DNA from: Flavobacteriaceae bacterium
GTDB lineage: Bacteria > Bacteroidota > Bacteroidia > Flavobacteriales > Weeksellaceae
Length of the DNA: 64,000 nt
Direction: 5' to 3'
Assembly (NCBI GenBank): GCA_030538275.1
Contig: JAUNUH010000007.1
Span: 1 to 64,000 of the forward strand
Under the pieces are notes generated by a model, which saw only the letters and a list, made by a program, of their open reading frames with translations, did no database searches and was not told the origin of the DNA. The translations under genes and the position numbers were made by a program. Each line of letters opens with the position of its first letter. Within the stretch, counting starts at the first letter, position 1. This document shows positions 38,293 to 47,923 of this stretch, in pieces.

Positions 38293-40305
38293 ATGAAATT
38301 TACCAAAATTTCTGTTCAAAATATAGGTATTTGGCTGTTATCTTTATTATTTACAAGTATTTCAGCACAAGAAAATTTTGAACTGGATACCATTCAACCC
38401 ATTACCTTACAAGAAACTATTGTTTTTTCTCGTGCAGGTACACCACATCTCAAAGAAAAAAAACCTTTGGCAAATATTGATGAATATTTAGAAAATTCTT
38501 CTAGTTTGCATTTAATCAAACGGGGAGCTTATGCTTGGGAGCCTTCCATCAACAGCATGTCCACCGAAAGAATAAATATTACCATAGACGGAATGCAAAT
38601 TTTTGGTGCATGTACCGACAAAATGGATCCTGTTACCTCCTATGTTGACGTTTCGAATTTGGCACAAGCAGAAATATTTAGCGGACAGCAAGGAAATGAA
38701 TTTGGACATGGAATTGGCGGGGCACTCAATCTCAAAACGGAATCGAATAAATTTGTAAAACGTGGTCTGACATTGATGGGGCAAACAGGTTATGAAACCA
38801 ATAACAATATGTATATTCTGGTTGCTGATGCCAATTATAATCAGAAAAATTTCTACATCGATTCGGATATCAGCTTTCGCAAAGCAGATAATTTCTTTGC
38901 CGGAAACAAGAAAGAAGTGTTATTTTCATCTTTTCAAAAGCTCAACGCATCCTTAAACACTGGTTTTAGAATTGATTCTTTACAAAGTATTCACACTTCT
39001 TTTATTTTTGATCAAGCTAATGATGTAGGATATCCTGCACTCACAATGGATGTTTCTTTGGCCAGGGCTATCATTGGCTCCGTGGCCTATGAACATAGTG
39101 ATTTGGGTAATAATTGGAAAAATTGGCAAACCAAAATTTATGCAAATCAAATAGAACATGTCATGGATGACACTACCCGACCAGATGTTGCTATACACAT
39201 GGATATGCCTGGCTGGAGCACTACGGCAGGATATTATTCCAAAATTGAACATCAAAAAGAAAATAACCAGCTCAAAATCAATATTAGCGGCCACTGGAAC
39301 AGATCTATTGCAGAAATGACCATGTATCCCCAAAATCCAACGGAAAGTCCGATGTTTATGTTCACATGGCCAGATGTTCACACCTTGTATAATGGAATTT
39401 TTGCCGAAAATCAATTCAAAATTGGCAGCTGGGACGCGCATGTTCAAGGAAGAATAGGTGTAAATCAAAACCGTATTGAAAATGCATCTGGATTGAGCAG
39501 TCTTCAAATTTTTTATCCAGAAATGGAAAAAAATCGAACTCGATTTCTCAAAAGTTTTGGAAGTGGAATTTATAAACATTTCCATCCGTTTGAAATGCAT
39601 TTTACTGTAGGATATGCCGAGCGTGCTCCAAGCGTAAGTGAAGCTTACGGATTTTACCTGTTCAATAGTTTTGATAAATATGATTATATAGGAAATCCCG
39701 ATTTGTCCAATGAAAAATCCTTGGAAACTACGCTTTCAATGGGGTGGATGAGTGATACCCATAAAATTTCCATAGAGGGAAATTTCTTTCATATTCAAGA
39801 TTATATTATTGGTGAAATCAGCCCGAATCTTTCTAATATGACCCTTGATGCGAGTGGCGTAAAAATTTACCAAGCATTGGATTTTGCGCAAATTTGGAAT
39901 ATTAAGTTAATTTCCTCTTTTCAGTTCAACCCAAATCTTTCTTGGAATGGACGAATTGGCTATTATAAAGGCACAAGCGATTCTGGCGAAAATTTGCCTT
40001 TGATAAGTCCTATAAACATTCAATCGGGTCTTCATTGGCAGCATTCTTCTTGGATGGCAATGGCTGAATGGGATTTTGCTGCAAAACAAAAAAATTATAG
40101 TGCTTCTTATGGGGAAGACGCCACAGCTGCATATCACTTATTTCATATTTCTGCGGGTAAAGAATTCAAAATCGACTCAAAGAAAATTTATATAAGAACC
40201 GGAATTCAAAACCTTTTTGATGCTCATTATTCTACTTTTTCGGATTGGAATAATATCCCAAGACCGGGTAGAAACTTCTTTTTTCACTTATCTTTTATTT
40301 TATAA
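38293..40305 (+). CDS. TonB-dependent receptor, OprC/NosA copper type
   Basis: 670 residues. Signal peptide about 1-25, plug domain about 40-150, then a 22-strand-type barrel ending RPGRNFFFHLSFIL, with the typical terminal aromatic. In the plug, GACTDKMDPVTSY holds a CxxxM pair (C107, M111). In OprC of Pseudomonas this motif, with an HxM pair, binds copper; here an IHMDM stretch (302-305) is a candidate partner. There is no carboxypeptidase-like N-terminal domain and no SusD neighbour, so it is not a glycan receptor. Inferred to import copper across the outer membrane, powered by TonB. Flanked by two metal-ligand-rich exported proteins. The equivalence of the second motif is uncertain. Confidence 0.8.
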   Translation: MKFTKISVQNIGIWLLSLLFTSISAQENFELDTIQPITLQETIVFSRAGTPHLKEKKPLANIDEYLENSSSLHLIKRGAYAWEPSINSMSTERINITIDGMQIFGACTDKMDPVTSYVDVSNLAQAEIFSGQQGNEFGHGIGGALNLKTESNKFVKRGLTLMGQTGYETNNNMYILVADANYNQKNFYIDSDISFRKADNFFAGNKKEVLFSSFQKLNASLNTGFRIDSLQSIHTSFIFDQANDVGYPALTMDVSLARAIIGSVAYEHSDLGNNWKNWQTKIYANQIEHVMDDTTRPDVAIHMDMPGWSTTAGYYSKIEHQKENNQLKINISGHWNRSIAEMTMYPQNPTESPMFMFTWPDVHTLYNGIFAENQFKIGSWDAHVQGRIGVNQNRIENASGLSSLQIFYPEMEKNRTRFLKSFGSGIYKHFHPFEMHFTVGYAERAPSVSEAYGFYLFNSFDKYDYIGNPDLSNEKSLETTLSMGWMSDTHKISIEGNFFHIQDYIIGEISPNLSNMTLDASGVKIYQALDFAQIWNIKLISSFQFNPNLSWNGRIGYYKGTSDSGENLPLISPINIQSGLHWQHSSWMAMAEWDFAAKQKNYSASYGEDATAAYHLFHISAGKEFKIDSKKIYIRTGIQNLFDAHYSTFSDWNNIPRPGRNFFFHLSFIL

Positions 40306-40329
40306 CTTATTTAAAAACAAATATTTAAT

Positions 40330-41181
40330 ATGAAAAACATTTTTTTAAATCTCCTACTTCTCGGATTTTTCATAGGATTCATTTCTTGTGATTCTGATGA
40401 CGATCAACCACAGGAAATTAATCCTGTTCAAAATTTGAATCTGCTGAAAGAAATAACCGCAAATGGCCATACGATAGAAATATATGGTGATTTAACCAAA
40501 TTCACCGTGGGTTATAACGACCTGTATTTTAGGCTAAAAGAAAGTAATGGAAATTATTCCAATCAATGGATAATTACAGATTTCAAACCTGTAATGCACA
40601 TGACAGACAGGATGCACAGCTGTCCTGTAAAACTGCCAGAAACCACTCAACACCATGGTTTGAAAAAAGGTTTTGCTATTTTTCAAATGCCATCAAATGC
40701 CGATGAATATTGGGAAATAAACATGATTTATAGCTTGAACAATTCAGAATTCTCTATTACCGATCAAATTCATGTGGTTATGCCAGCTGAAAATGTAAAA
40801 ACAGTTTCTAGCTTTATGGGAACTGATAATAGCAGATATGTTTTAGCATATATAGCGCCAAAATCTCCTGCTATTGCCGTGAATGACATCACAGCTGTAT
40901 TATATAAAATGCAGGATATGATGAATTTTGTTCAGGTTGAAAATTTCCAAATACAATTAGATCCAAGAATGCCCGGCATGGGAAATCACGGTTCACCCAA
41001 CAATCAAGATCTCAGTTGGTATGCACAAGAAAGATTGTATAAAGGAAAATTATCCCTCACTATGACCGGCTATTGGAAATTAAATTTAATAGTGAAAGAT
41101 TCGGCTGGCAATGTAGTGAAGGGCGAAGCTGTGACCGATGAAAATGAAAGTAGTTCCGTGTTCTGGGAATTGACTTTTTAA
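40330..41181 (+). CDS. Met/His-rich lipoprotein, putative copper-binding surface protein
   Basis: 283 residues. Lipobox FISC at Cys20, followed by an acidic DSDDD stretch typical of surface-exposed Bacteroidota lipoproteins. Two clusters of soft-metal ligands: MHMTDRMHSCP (89-99) and RMPGMGNHGSPNN (213-225). The second, with the later LTMTGYWKLNL, resembles YtkA/FixH-like copper-associated domains. It follows the receptor by 24 bases and precedes a terminator. I infer a copper-capturing partner of the receptor; direct evidence is only the motifs and the context. Confidence 0.7.
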   Translation: MKNIFLNLLLLGFFIGFISCDSDDDQPQEINPVQNLNLLKEITANGHTIEIYGDLTKFTVGYNDLYFRLKESNGNYSNQWIITDFKPVMHMTDRMHSCPVKLPETTQHHGLKKGFAIFQMPSNADEYWEINMIYSLNNSEFSITDQIHVVMPAENVKTVSSFMGTDNSRYVLAYIAPKSPAIAVNDITAVLYKMQDMMNFVQVENFQIQLDPRMPGMGNHGSPNNQDLSWYAQERLYKGKLSLTMTGYWKLNLIVKDSAGNVVKGEAVTDENESSSVFWELTF

Positions 41182-41197
41182 TAATTATTTGTCTATC

Positions 41198-41223
41198 AAA
41201 GGCCGCTTAGCATAGCGGCTTTT
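41198..41223 (+). terminator. Terminator closing the putative copper locus
   Basis: AAAGGCCGCT pairs with AGCGGCTTTT (one G-T wobble), six-base loop TAGCAT, then a T-run. It lies 16 bases past the lipoprotein stop. Confidence 0.9.
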
Positions 41224-41305
41224 TTATTCATTTTTAATGAAAAAAATCTCAATCAAATTACAGAAATCTAAAAAAGAAATAAACTGCCAACTTGTCGCTT
41301 TTTTA

Positions 41306-41313
41306 TATCTTTG
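41306..41313 (+). promoter_or_regulatory. -7 promoter element of miaB
   Basis: TATCTTTG, an exact TAnnTTTG match, 24 bases before the ATG at 41338. It argues against the TTG at 41311 as the start, since that codon lies inside the promoter box. No well-spaced -33 element is seen. Confidence 0.55.
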
Positions 41314-41337
41314 CAAATTACAAGGAAGAGAGTTACC

Positions 41338-42777
41338 ATGGAAATTGAGGATAAAATAATAGACGAATCCCGTCAGGGCGAAGCAATAAACATTGAAAGC
41401 GGTGACAAAAATGGAAAAAAGTTATTTCTGGAAAGTTATGGCTGTCAAATGAATTTTTCTGATTCTGAGATTGTTGCATCTATTCTTACAGAGATTGGAT
41501 ATTCTACCACTCAAAGTTTGGATCAGGCAGATTTAATTCTACTTAATACTTGCGCGATTCGCGAAAAAGCAGAGCAAACTGTTCGTAACAGATTAAAGCA
41601 CTTTAATCAACTCAAAAAAATCAAACCATCGCTCACCATCGGAGTTTTGGGCTGTATGGCAGAAAGATTGAAGGATAAATTTTTGGAAGAAGAACATTTG
41701 GTAGATTTAGTTGTAGGTCCCGATGCCTATCGCGATTTACCCAATTTGCTCAAAGAAACAGATGATGGTCGTTCTGCTGTAAATGTAATTTTATCCAAGG
41801 ACGAAACCTATGCCGACCTGAACCCTGTTCGTTTGGGTGGAAATGGCGTTACAGCCTTTGTATCCATCACAAGAGGCTGTGATAATATGTGTACGTTTTG
41901 CGTAGTTCCGTTTACGCGCGGCCGAGAAAGAAGTAGAGATCCGCATTCTATCGTTCAAGAATCGATTGAATTGTATAACAACGGATATCGTGAAATCACA
42001 CTTTTAGGCCAAAATGTGGACAGCTATTTATGGTATGGTGGCGGATTAAAAAAAGATTTTAAAAAGGCAACAGAAATGCAAAAAGCAACTGCTATTCATT
42101 TTGCCCAATTATTGGAAATGGTTGCCAATGCGGTTCCAAAAATGAGAATTCGCTTTTCTACATCAAATCCGCAGGATATGAGTCGTGAAGTGTTACACAC
42201 TATGGCCAAACACAAAAATATTTGTAAATACATTCATCTTCCTGTTCAATCTGGAAGCACATCAGTTTTGAATCGAATGAACCGACAACACACGCGCGAG
42301 GAGTATTTGCAATTAATTGATGATATTCGTGAAATCATGCCCGAATGCGCATTGTCACATGATATGATTGCCGGATTTTGTGGAGAAACAGAAGCCGAAC
42401 ATCAAGAAACTTTATCTTTGATGGAATATGTAAAATATGATTTCGGGTATATGTTTGCTTATTCAGAAAGACCTGGAACCCCAGCTGAAAAGAAAATGGC
42501 AGATGATGTTCTCGATGATGTAAAAAAACGCAGATTACGTGAAATTATCGAATTACAACAAAAACATTCAGAAACGAGAATGAATGCATATTTGGGCAAA
42601 ATCCATGAAGTATTGATTGAAGGAAACTCCAAAAAATCAGATAAAGAATGGATGGGTCGAAACACGCAAAATGCCGTAGTTGTTTTCCCTAAAACTGGAA
42701 CAGAAAAACCGGGCGATTTTGTACAGGTCAAAGTAAATGCCTGTACTTCTGCTACTTTGATAGGAGAAAAAATATAA
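41338..42777 (+). CDS. miaB: tRNA-2-methylthio-N6-dimethylallyladenosine synthase
   Basis: 479 residues. Radical-SAM methylthiotransferase that adds the 2-methylthio group to i6A37 of tRNAs reading UNN codons. The N-terminal cluster cysteines are C36 (YGCQMN), C72 ([10 protein letters not shown]) and C106 (GCMAER); the radical SAM CxxxCxxC is C181, C185, C188 in [11 protein letters not shown]; a TRAM domain closes the protein. An N-terminal stretch of about 25 residues precedes the core. The ATG at 41338 is preferred to an upstream TTG. Monocistronic between two lipoprotein loci. Confidence 0.95.
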   Translation: MEIEDKIIDESRQGEAINIESGDKNGKKLFLESYGCQMNFSDSEIVASILTEIGYSTTQSLDQADLILLNTCAIREKAEQTVRNRLKHFNQLKKIKPSLTIGVLGCMAERLKDKFLEEEHLVDLVVGPDAYRDLPNLLKETDDGRSAVNVILSKDETYADLNPVRLGGNGVTAFVSITRGCDNMCTFCVVPFTRGRERSRDPHSIVQESIELYNNGYREITLLGQNVDSYLWYGGGLKKDFKKATEMQKATAIHFAQLLEMVANAVPKMRIRFSTSNPQDMSREVLHTMAKHKNICKYIHLPVQSGSTSVLNRMNRQHTREEYLQLIDDIREIMPECALSHDMIAGFCGETEAEHQETLSLMEYVKYDFGYMFAYSERPGTPAEKKMADDVLDDVKKRRLREIIELQQKHSETRMNAYLGKIHEVLIEGNSKKSDKEWMGRNTQNAVVVFPKTGTEKPGDFVQVKVNACTSATLIGEKI

Positions 42778-42854
42778 TAAGACGTTAAATTAATTCTTTT
42801 TTAAACTAAATTTCAAATTATTACGTTACTTTTAACGACTAAATCCTGTTTTTT

Positions 42855-43763
42855 ATGAAAAAATTACTTGTTTTATTTCCTCTTTTCCTTTTCTTCATAG
42901 GCTGTGTAGAATCAGAATTATATGTGGATGGTGAAAATGTAGGCTCTGTAGGAGGTGATGGAGATACTCCAACGCATGAAATTATTCTGAAACAATTTGA
43001 TTATGTAACACCTATTTATTCTTATCAATACTTATTCAATCCGCAAGGAAAGATAACCAATGTGAATCTCTCTATGAGTTTGCTAGGTGAAACTGTAACC
43101 TCTAACGGCGTGGTTTCATATCAAAACAATTTGATTTCTACACTTACACCTGGAAATTTTTCGGCACAGGACAATCTTATTTATAATGATCAAAATCAAT
43201 TGATTGAAATAAATACCGGAACAACGCCAGAAACTAAAATGGTTTTCACACACACTGGAACAACCATAACTGGCGTTAGAACTCTCGATGGCGTATTAGA
43301 TAATACTGTAACCTTTACCAAGGACAATGCAGGATATATCACAGGCTATTCTTTTACCGATGCAAGCAATAACAAACAATATTCCTTGTCCCTAAATGTT
43401 GCCAATAATTTATTGAGCTCCAGCACTTTTAAGGAAAATACAACTGTTTTGCAACAAATGAATTTTACCTATGACAACAAGATAAATCCATTGTTTCTAC
43501 AAAGCATAGATTACTTTAATATCATGGTGATGATGGATGCCTATGGGTTTGAATCAGATTTTATTGCGTTGCCTCTAGATACATATGCAATGTATAGAAG
43601 TTCCAATAATATCACGCAATTAACGGCTAGTGGTTCGGGTAGTGCATATATAGAAGGAACTATAAATTACGTTTATACGTATAATGAAGCAGATTTTCCA
43701 GTTTCGGCTGTACTCAATATAGAGGGAGAAGAACCAGGAGTTGTTCATTACACCTATTATTAA
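42855..43763 (+). CDS. Lipoprotein with YD-like beta repeats, function unknown
   Basis: 302 residues; lipobox FFIGC at Cys17, then an acidic/Gly-rich linker. The mature part is built of repeated beta strands of the kind (Y/F)xYDxxxxL or YNEADFP (LIYNDQNQLIEI, FTYDNKINPLFLQ, YVYTYNEADFPVSA), resembling RHS/YD-type or DUF4595-like proteins of Bacteroidota. A second lipoprotein of similar design starts 16 bases after its stop, so the two form an operon and are probably paralogues. No catalytic motif seen. Confidence 0.72.
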   Translation: MKKLLVLFPLFLFFIGCVESELYVDGENVGSVGGDGDTPTHEIILKQFDYVTPIYSYQYLFNPQGKITNVNLSMSLLGETVTSNGVVSYQNNLISTLTPGNFSAQDNLIYNDQNQLIEINTGTTPETKMVFTHTGTTITGVRTLDGVLDNTVTFTKDNAGYITGYSFTDASNNKQYSLSLNVANNLLSSSTFKENTTVLQQMNFTYDNKINPLFLQSIDYFNIMVMMDAYGFESDFIALPLDTYAMYRSSNNITQLTASGSGSAYIEGTINYVYTYNEADFPVSAVLNIEGEEPGVVHYTYY

Positions 43764-43779
43764 TTTTACATCAATAAAA

Positions 43780-44922
43780 ATGAAAAAATTACTTTTACTG
43801 AGTCTGAGCGTAGTTTTCATACTTTCTTGTTCAGAATATAACGATGATGGAACTCCAGGAGGAATTGTAATAACAAATCCGGACGGAACCAAGAAAATAA
43901 AAAACTTTTCATCAAATTCCAACGGAGTTACTTCTTTTGATTTTGGAATGGAATCACAGAACATGAACCTCACAAATACTCTCAACCGCAGCTATGCATC
44001 GGATTCATATAGTAATGAATCTGAAATGTTAATGAGCACATCTATTTCTGGAATAGAAAGTGAAGGAAATGATGCTCTATCCCAAAGATTGAATGAAATC
44101 ATTAATGGGGTAAAGATTACGGAAATCTCTACGATAGATATGGCTTCAGGTGTTGCGTCAAGAACCAAATATGCCTTTAATTACAATGAAAATCAACTGA
44201 GTGCTTTTACCTATACTTCTGATGGCATAGCGCAAGGCAATGGCAGCATTACTTCTACGGCCGATCAGATTAATGTGAGTACATCTTCCACTTCACAAGA
44301 TTTCATTCCTATGAATTGGATTTTTAATTTAACTGACGGCTTAATCACCTCTGCAACAGCTACTTCAGTAGATTCTGGAACTGAATTCGATATTAATTTC
44401 ACACGTGCCAACGGCAATATCACAGCTTTAGAAATCAGTTCTGCTGTTTCTACAGCATATACCTATACCTACGATACCAACATTAATCCATTTCATCAGG
44501 TTTACACCAATAATCTGGATCAAACCAATGCGGAAATTGTTCGATTGATTTCCAGTGGTTTTCAACCTCAAGCGGCTGGTGCAGCTATTGATGTAAGCAA
44601 TTTGGAATCGATGTTTCGTATTATGTTGATAGAGGGTAAAAACAATTTGCTTAGCGCAAATTCGGGCTCACAGGTTTTGCAAACAAATTCGTACACCTAT
44701 GATGCTGATGGCTATCCCATAACGATGACATCACGATTAAGCCAAAAAATAAATTTAAGCGGGTCTATAGACTCATATTTAGCTGATTATCAAGAAATGC
44801 TACAAGGAATGGGATTAACGCCAGAAGAAATTGAGGGAATGCTAGCAGAAATACAACAACAATTTCAAGGAGAGATTGATGTTGATATGACGACCGAAGC
44901 AACCATTAACTATTACGAATAA
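43780..44922 (+). CDS. Second lipoprotein with YD-like beta repeats
   Basis: 380 residues from the ATG at 43780, which opens a clean signal (MKKLLLLSLSVVFILSC, Cys17); an upstream in-frame codon would add a non-signal stretch. Acidic SEYNDDG follows the Cys. Beta repeats such as FNYNENQLSAFTY, YTYDTNINPFHQ and YTYDADGYPITM match the style of the preceding lipoprotein, notably INPxxQ in both. A helical segment (YLADYQEMLQGMGLTPEEIE) lies near the C-terminus. Function unknown; likely surface or periplasmic. Confidence 0.72.
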   Translation: MKKLLLLSLSVVFILSCSEYNDDGTPGGIVITNPDGTKKIKNFSSNSNGVTSFDFGMESQNMNLTNTLNRSYASDSYSNESEMLMSTSISGIESEGNDALSQRLNEIINGVKITEISTIDMASGVASRTKYAFNYNENQLSAFTYTSDGIAQGNGSITSTADQINVSTSSTSQDFIPMNWIFNLTDGLITSATATSVDSGTEFDINFTRANGNITALEISSAVSTAYTYTYDTNINPFHQVYTNNLDQTNAEIVRLISSGFQPQAAGAAIDVSNLESMFRIMLIEGKNNLLSANSGSQVLQTNSYTYDADGYPITMTSRLSQKINLSGSIDSYLADYQEMLQGMGLTPEEIEGMLAEIQQQFQGEIDVDMTTEATINYYE

Positions 44923-44944
44923 AAATTATTGAGAGTCAGTATTT

Positions 44945-46186
44945 ATGGCGGAAACTTTACAAGGTATCAAGCAACGATTCGGTATCATTGGCAACGATTC
45001 CGGCCTCAACCGGGCTATTGAACGTGCAATGCAGGTAGCCCCTACCGATATTTCGGTTTTGGTAACAGGTGAAAGCGGTGTGGGAAAAGAATTTATTCCA
45101 AAAATTATACATGCGCTAAGCAAGAGAAAACATAATAACTATATAGCCGTAAATTGTGGAGCAATTCCAGAAGGAACCATAGATTCTGAACTTTTTGGGC
45201 ACGAAAAAGGCTCTTTCACAGGTGCAACAGGCACACGAAAAGGCTATTTTGAGGTGGCAGATGGCGGAACTATTTTCCTAGACGAGGTTGGTGAACTTCC
45301 GATGCACACGCAGGTACGTTTGCTGCGAGTTCTAGAAAGTGGTGAATTTATGAAAGTTGGCTCATCCGAAGTTCAAAAAACCGATGTACGTATAATTGCA
45401 GCTACTAATGTAAATGTACTAGATGCCGTATCTAAACGAAAATTTCGTGAAGATTTGTATTATAGATTAAATACAGTAGAAATTTCTCTGCCGCCATTGC
45501 GAAACCGAAAAAGTGATATCAGCCTACTTTTCAGAAAATTCGCTAACGATTTTGCAGAAAAATATAATCGACCGATTGTGCGTCTAACGCCAGAAGCAGA
45601 ACGCATTGTAGAAAATTATGCCTGGCCAGGAAATATTCGTCAATTACGAAACTTTACCGAAGAAATTTCTGTCGTAGAAACCGACAGAGAGTTGAATGCC
45701 ATAGAAATTCAAAAATTCTTACCGACTCACAGCATTATTCCCGTTCATCCGACTGGAACTGGATTTTCTGGAAACGATTTCAGTAATGAAAGAGAAATTT
45801 TGTATAAATTTCTTTTTGACATGAAAAAAGATTTAAACGATCTTAGATTGCTTACTATGGAGCTTATTTCCAAAGGCAGTTCACAAGTTGTTGCAGAAAA
45901 TGCAGAACTTGTAAACCGTATTTTCAGTACAGAGCATTTGCCACAAACGGATTCTCTATTGAAATATGAGCCAGAAGAAATCAAGACCACAGAGCCCTAT
46001 ACAGATATTGAGGATTATGACTATGAGGATATTAATGACAATGAATCTCTTTCTTTGCAAGACAACGAAATGGAACTCATAGAAAAAGCCCTCGAAAAAC
46101 ATCAAGGAAAACGAAAAGATGCCGCCAAAGATTTAGGAATTTCTGAAAGAACTCTTTATCGAAAAATTAAACAATATGAACTTTAA
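44945..46186 (+). CDS. Sigma-54-dependent transcription activator without a sensor domain
   Basis: 413 residues. The AAA+ domain starts almost at the N-terminus: Walker A GESGVGKE (42-49), the sigma-54 contact loop as GSFTGA (89-94, normally GAFTGA), Walker B GGTIFLDEVGE (107-117) and the sensor region. An acidic linker (about 340-380) precedes a Fis-type HTH (GKRKDAAKDLGISERTLYRK) at the C-terminus. No receiver, GAF or PAS domain is present, so activity may be set by level or by a partner. Its end overlaps lptE by 11 bases. This order, activator-lptE-secG-groES, recurs in Flavobacteriia as I recall it. Targets unknown. Confidence 0.88.
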   Translation: MAETLQGIKQRFGIIGNDSGLNRAIERAMQVAPTDISVLVTGESGVGKEFIPKIIHALSKRKHNNYIAVNCGAIPEGTIDSELFGHEKGSFTGATGTRKGYFEVADGGTIFLDEVGELPMHTQVRLLRVLESGEFMKVGSSEVQKTDVRIIAATNVNVLDAVSKRKFREDLYYRLNTVEISLPPLRNRKSDISLLFRKFANDFAEKYNRPIVRLTPEAERIVENYAWPGNIRQLRNFTEEISVVETDRELNAIEIQKFLPTHSIIPVHPTGTGFSGNDFSNEREILYKFLFDMKKDLNDLRLLTMELISKGSSQVVAENAELVNRIFSTEHLPQTDSLLKYEPEEIKTTEPYTDIEDYDYEDINDNESLSLQDNEMELIEKALEKHQGKRKDAAKDLGISERTLYRKIKQYEL

Positions 46187-46679
46187 GTTTTTATTAACAT
46201 TCATATTCTTAATTAGTTTAACATCTTGTGGCGTCTATAATTTTACAGGAGGCTCATTGGATGATAGATACCAAAGCATCAAAGTAGATCGATTTCCCAA
46301 CTACTCTTCCTATCAAAACCCCAATTATAGTCAAGAATTCACCAATGATTTACAATTACGTTTTGATCAAAGAACCAGTATGTCTCTTACCAATCAAGAC
46401 GATGCTGACATAATTCTAGAAGGAGAAATTCAAGATTATTATGTCTCACCCGTGTCGATAACAAGTGGTGAACAAGCTGCGCAAAACAGGCTCACCATCA
46501 AAGTAAAAGTAATTTATACCAATAATATAGAAGAAGATAAAAGTTTTTCCAGAACCTTTACAGATTTCGAGGATTTCCCAGCCAACCAAACTTTACAACA
46601 AGTAGAGGCTGCTTTGGTGCCAGATATTAATACGAGATTAATAGATCAGATTTTCACTGCTGTCATTGCCGATTGGTAA
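46176..46679 (+). CDS. lptE: LPS-assembly lipoprotein LptE
   Basis: 167 residues; lipobox LTSC at Cys18 followed by GVYNFTGGSL, typical of Bacteroidota LptE. With LptD it forms the outer-membrane channel that inserts lipopolysaccharide. Later blocks QRTSMSLTNQDDADIILEGE and the C-terminal helix (VEAALVPDINTRLIDQIF) fit the family. Overlaps the activator gene by 11 bases and precedes an unknown gene by 12 bases, so it is translated within one operon. LptD itself is not in the window. Confidence 0.82.
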   Translation: MNFKFLLTFIFLISLTSCGVYNFTGGSLDDRYQSIKVDRFPNYSSYQNPNYSQEFTNDLQLRFDQRTSMSLTNQDDADIILEGEIQDYYVSPVSITSGEQAAQNRLTIKVKVIYTNNIEEDKSFSRTFTDFEDFPANQTLQQVEAALVPDINTRLIDQIFTAVIADW

Positions 46680-46691
46680 TTTTTTTTGAAT

Positions 46692-47531
46692 ATGAATGAA
46701 AGACTAGCACATATTTTAAAACAACCTTTTTCTGTAAAAACTTCAGATATTTTTTTATTGGAAGATGAATTAGAAAAATACCCCTATTTTCAACCCCTTC
46801 ATCTTTTGAAATTAAAAGCTTTGGCCACTGGAGACCAGCAAATCTTTCTAGAATCTTTACCCAAAACCTCTGTTTATTGTACAAATCGTAGCATACTCTA
46901 CCATTTCATCCACACAAATCTACAACCCGATCAATCTCAATCTATCCCAAATGAGTGGGAGCATGAAAAAGAAATCAGTCCAGATGATTTGCAACCAGAA
47001 AATGCTGAAAATGATGTAGAAATCAACGTCAACTCATCGCTACAAACCATTGATTCAACTGTAGATAATGAAGAAAACACACCCAATATTGAGTTGGATG
47101 AGATTTCTAAATCTACCCAAAAAGAAGATTATTATGAGGACCAAATCAAGCATTTCATTGAACATCAGACTTCTGAATATCATTCTTTCAGTGAATGGTT
47201 GAAAATTAATACAAAACAACAAAGCCCGAAAGACACTTCCGAATCGAGTGAAGAAGTGATAAACGAAAAATTCAGAGTTATAGAAGAATTTTTAGATAAA
47301 AATCCAAAAATCACACCTTCTCGCGATTACAAGCCACAAACGAATATTGCAGGCGATTTGGAGGAAAACATGTCGCATTTAATGACAGAAACCTTGGCAA
47401 AAATCTATGTAGAACAAAAAAAATATGATAAAGCAATTAAAGCCTTTTCAATTTTACGTTTGAAATATCCGGAAAAAAGTGGTTACTTTGCAGACCGAAT
47501 TCGAGAAATTAAAGAATTAAAGCATAATTAG
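46692..47531 (+). CDS. Cytoplasmic acidic protein with C-terminal TPR-like repeat
   Basis: 279 residues from the ATG at 46692. No signal peptide. N-terminal helical part (ERLAHILKQPFSVKTSDIFLLEDELEKYP), a long acidic low-complexity middle (about 85-150), and a C-terminal region with LAKIYVEQKKYDKAIKAFSILRLKYPEKSGYFADRI, which reads as one tetratricopeptide unit. Similar proteins sit between lptE and secG in other Flavobacteriia as I recall, but no function is known to me. Likely a scaffold. Confidence 0.7.
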   Translation: MNERLAHILKQPFSVKTSDIFLLEDELEKYPYFQPLHLLKLKALATGDQQIFLESLPKTSVYCTNRSILYHFIHTNLQPDQSQSIPNEWEHEKEISPDDLQPENAENDVEINVNSSLQTIDSTVDNEENTPNIELDEISKSTQKEDYYEDQIKHFIEHQTSEYHSFSEWLKINTKQQSPKDTSESSEEVINEKFRVIEEFLDKNPKITPSRDYKPQTNIAGDLEENMSHLMTETLAKIYVEQKKYDKAIKAFSILRLKYPEKSGYFADRIREIKELKHN

Positions 47532-47533
47532 AT

Positions 47534-47905
47534 ATGATAAGCGGCACTTTTATATTATTAATGATTGTAATCATGGCGATTTGTGTCATGCTAGTAATGG
47601 TAATTTTATCCCAAAATCCAAAAGGTGGAGGATTATCTTCTACTTTTGGAGGAGGTGGAAGTCAAATGTTTGGTGTACAACGCACAAACGATTTTCTAGA
47701 CAAGACCACTTGGACCCTTGCTGCCATTATAGCTGGAATGGTGATTTTATCCAATGTTATGATTCCAAGAGGTAGCACCAGTGCATTACCAGACATACCT
47801 CTACAACAGTTGCCTACTACGGGTGAAATGACACCCGCGCCAGCAGATGGAACAACTACTGTACCTGCTCCAGCCACTGAACCTGCAACAAGTCCAGTAG
47901 AATAA
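47534..47905 (+). CDS. secG: Protein translocase subunit SecG
   Basis: 123 residues. Two membrane helices (about 4-25 and 57-76) flank the cytoplasmic loop LSQNPKGGGLSSTFGGGGSQ, the SecG signature; FLDKTTWTLA opens TM2. A Pro/Thr/Ala-rich tail of about 40 residues (PAPADGTTTVPAPATEPAT) is a common Bacteroidota addition. SecG improves SecYEG translocation. Two bases after the preceding gene; followed by a strong terminator. Confidence 0.93.
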   Translation: MISGTFILLMIVIMAICVMLVMVILSQNPKGGGLSSTFGGGGSQMFGVQRTNDFLDKTTWTLAAIIAGMVILSNVMIPRGSTSALPDIPLQQLPTTGEMTPAPADGTTTVPAPATEPATSPVE

Positions 47906-47923
47906 AAATCTTTGATACAACTC

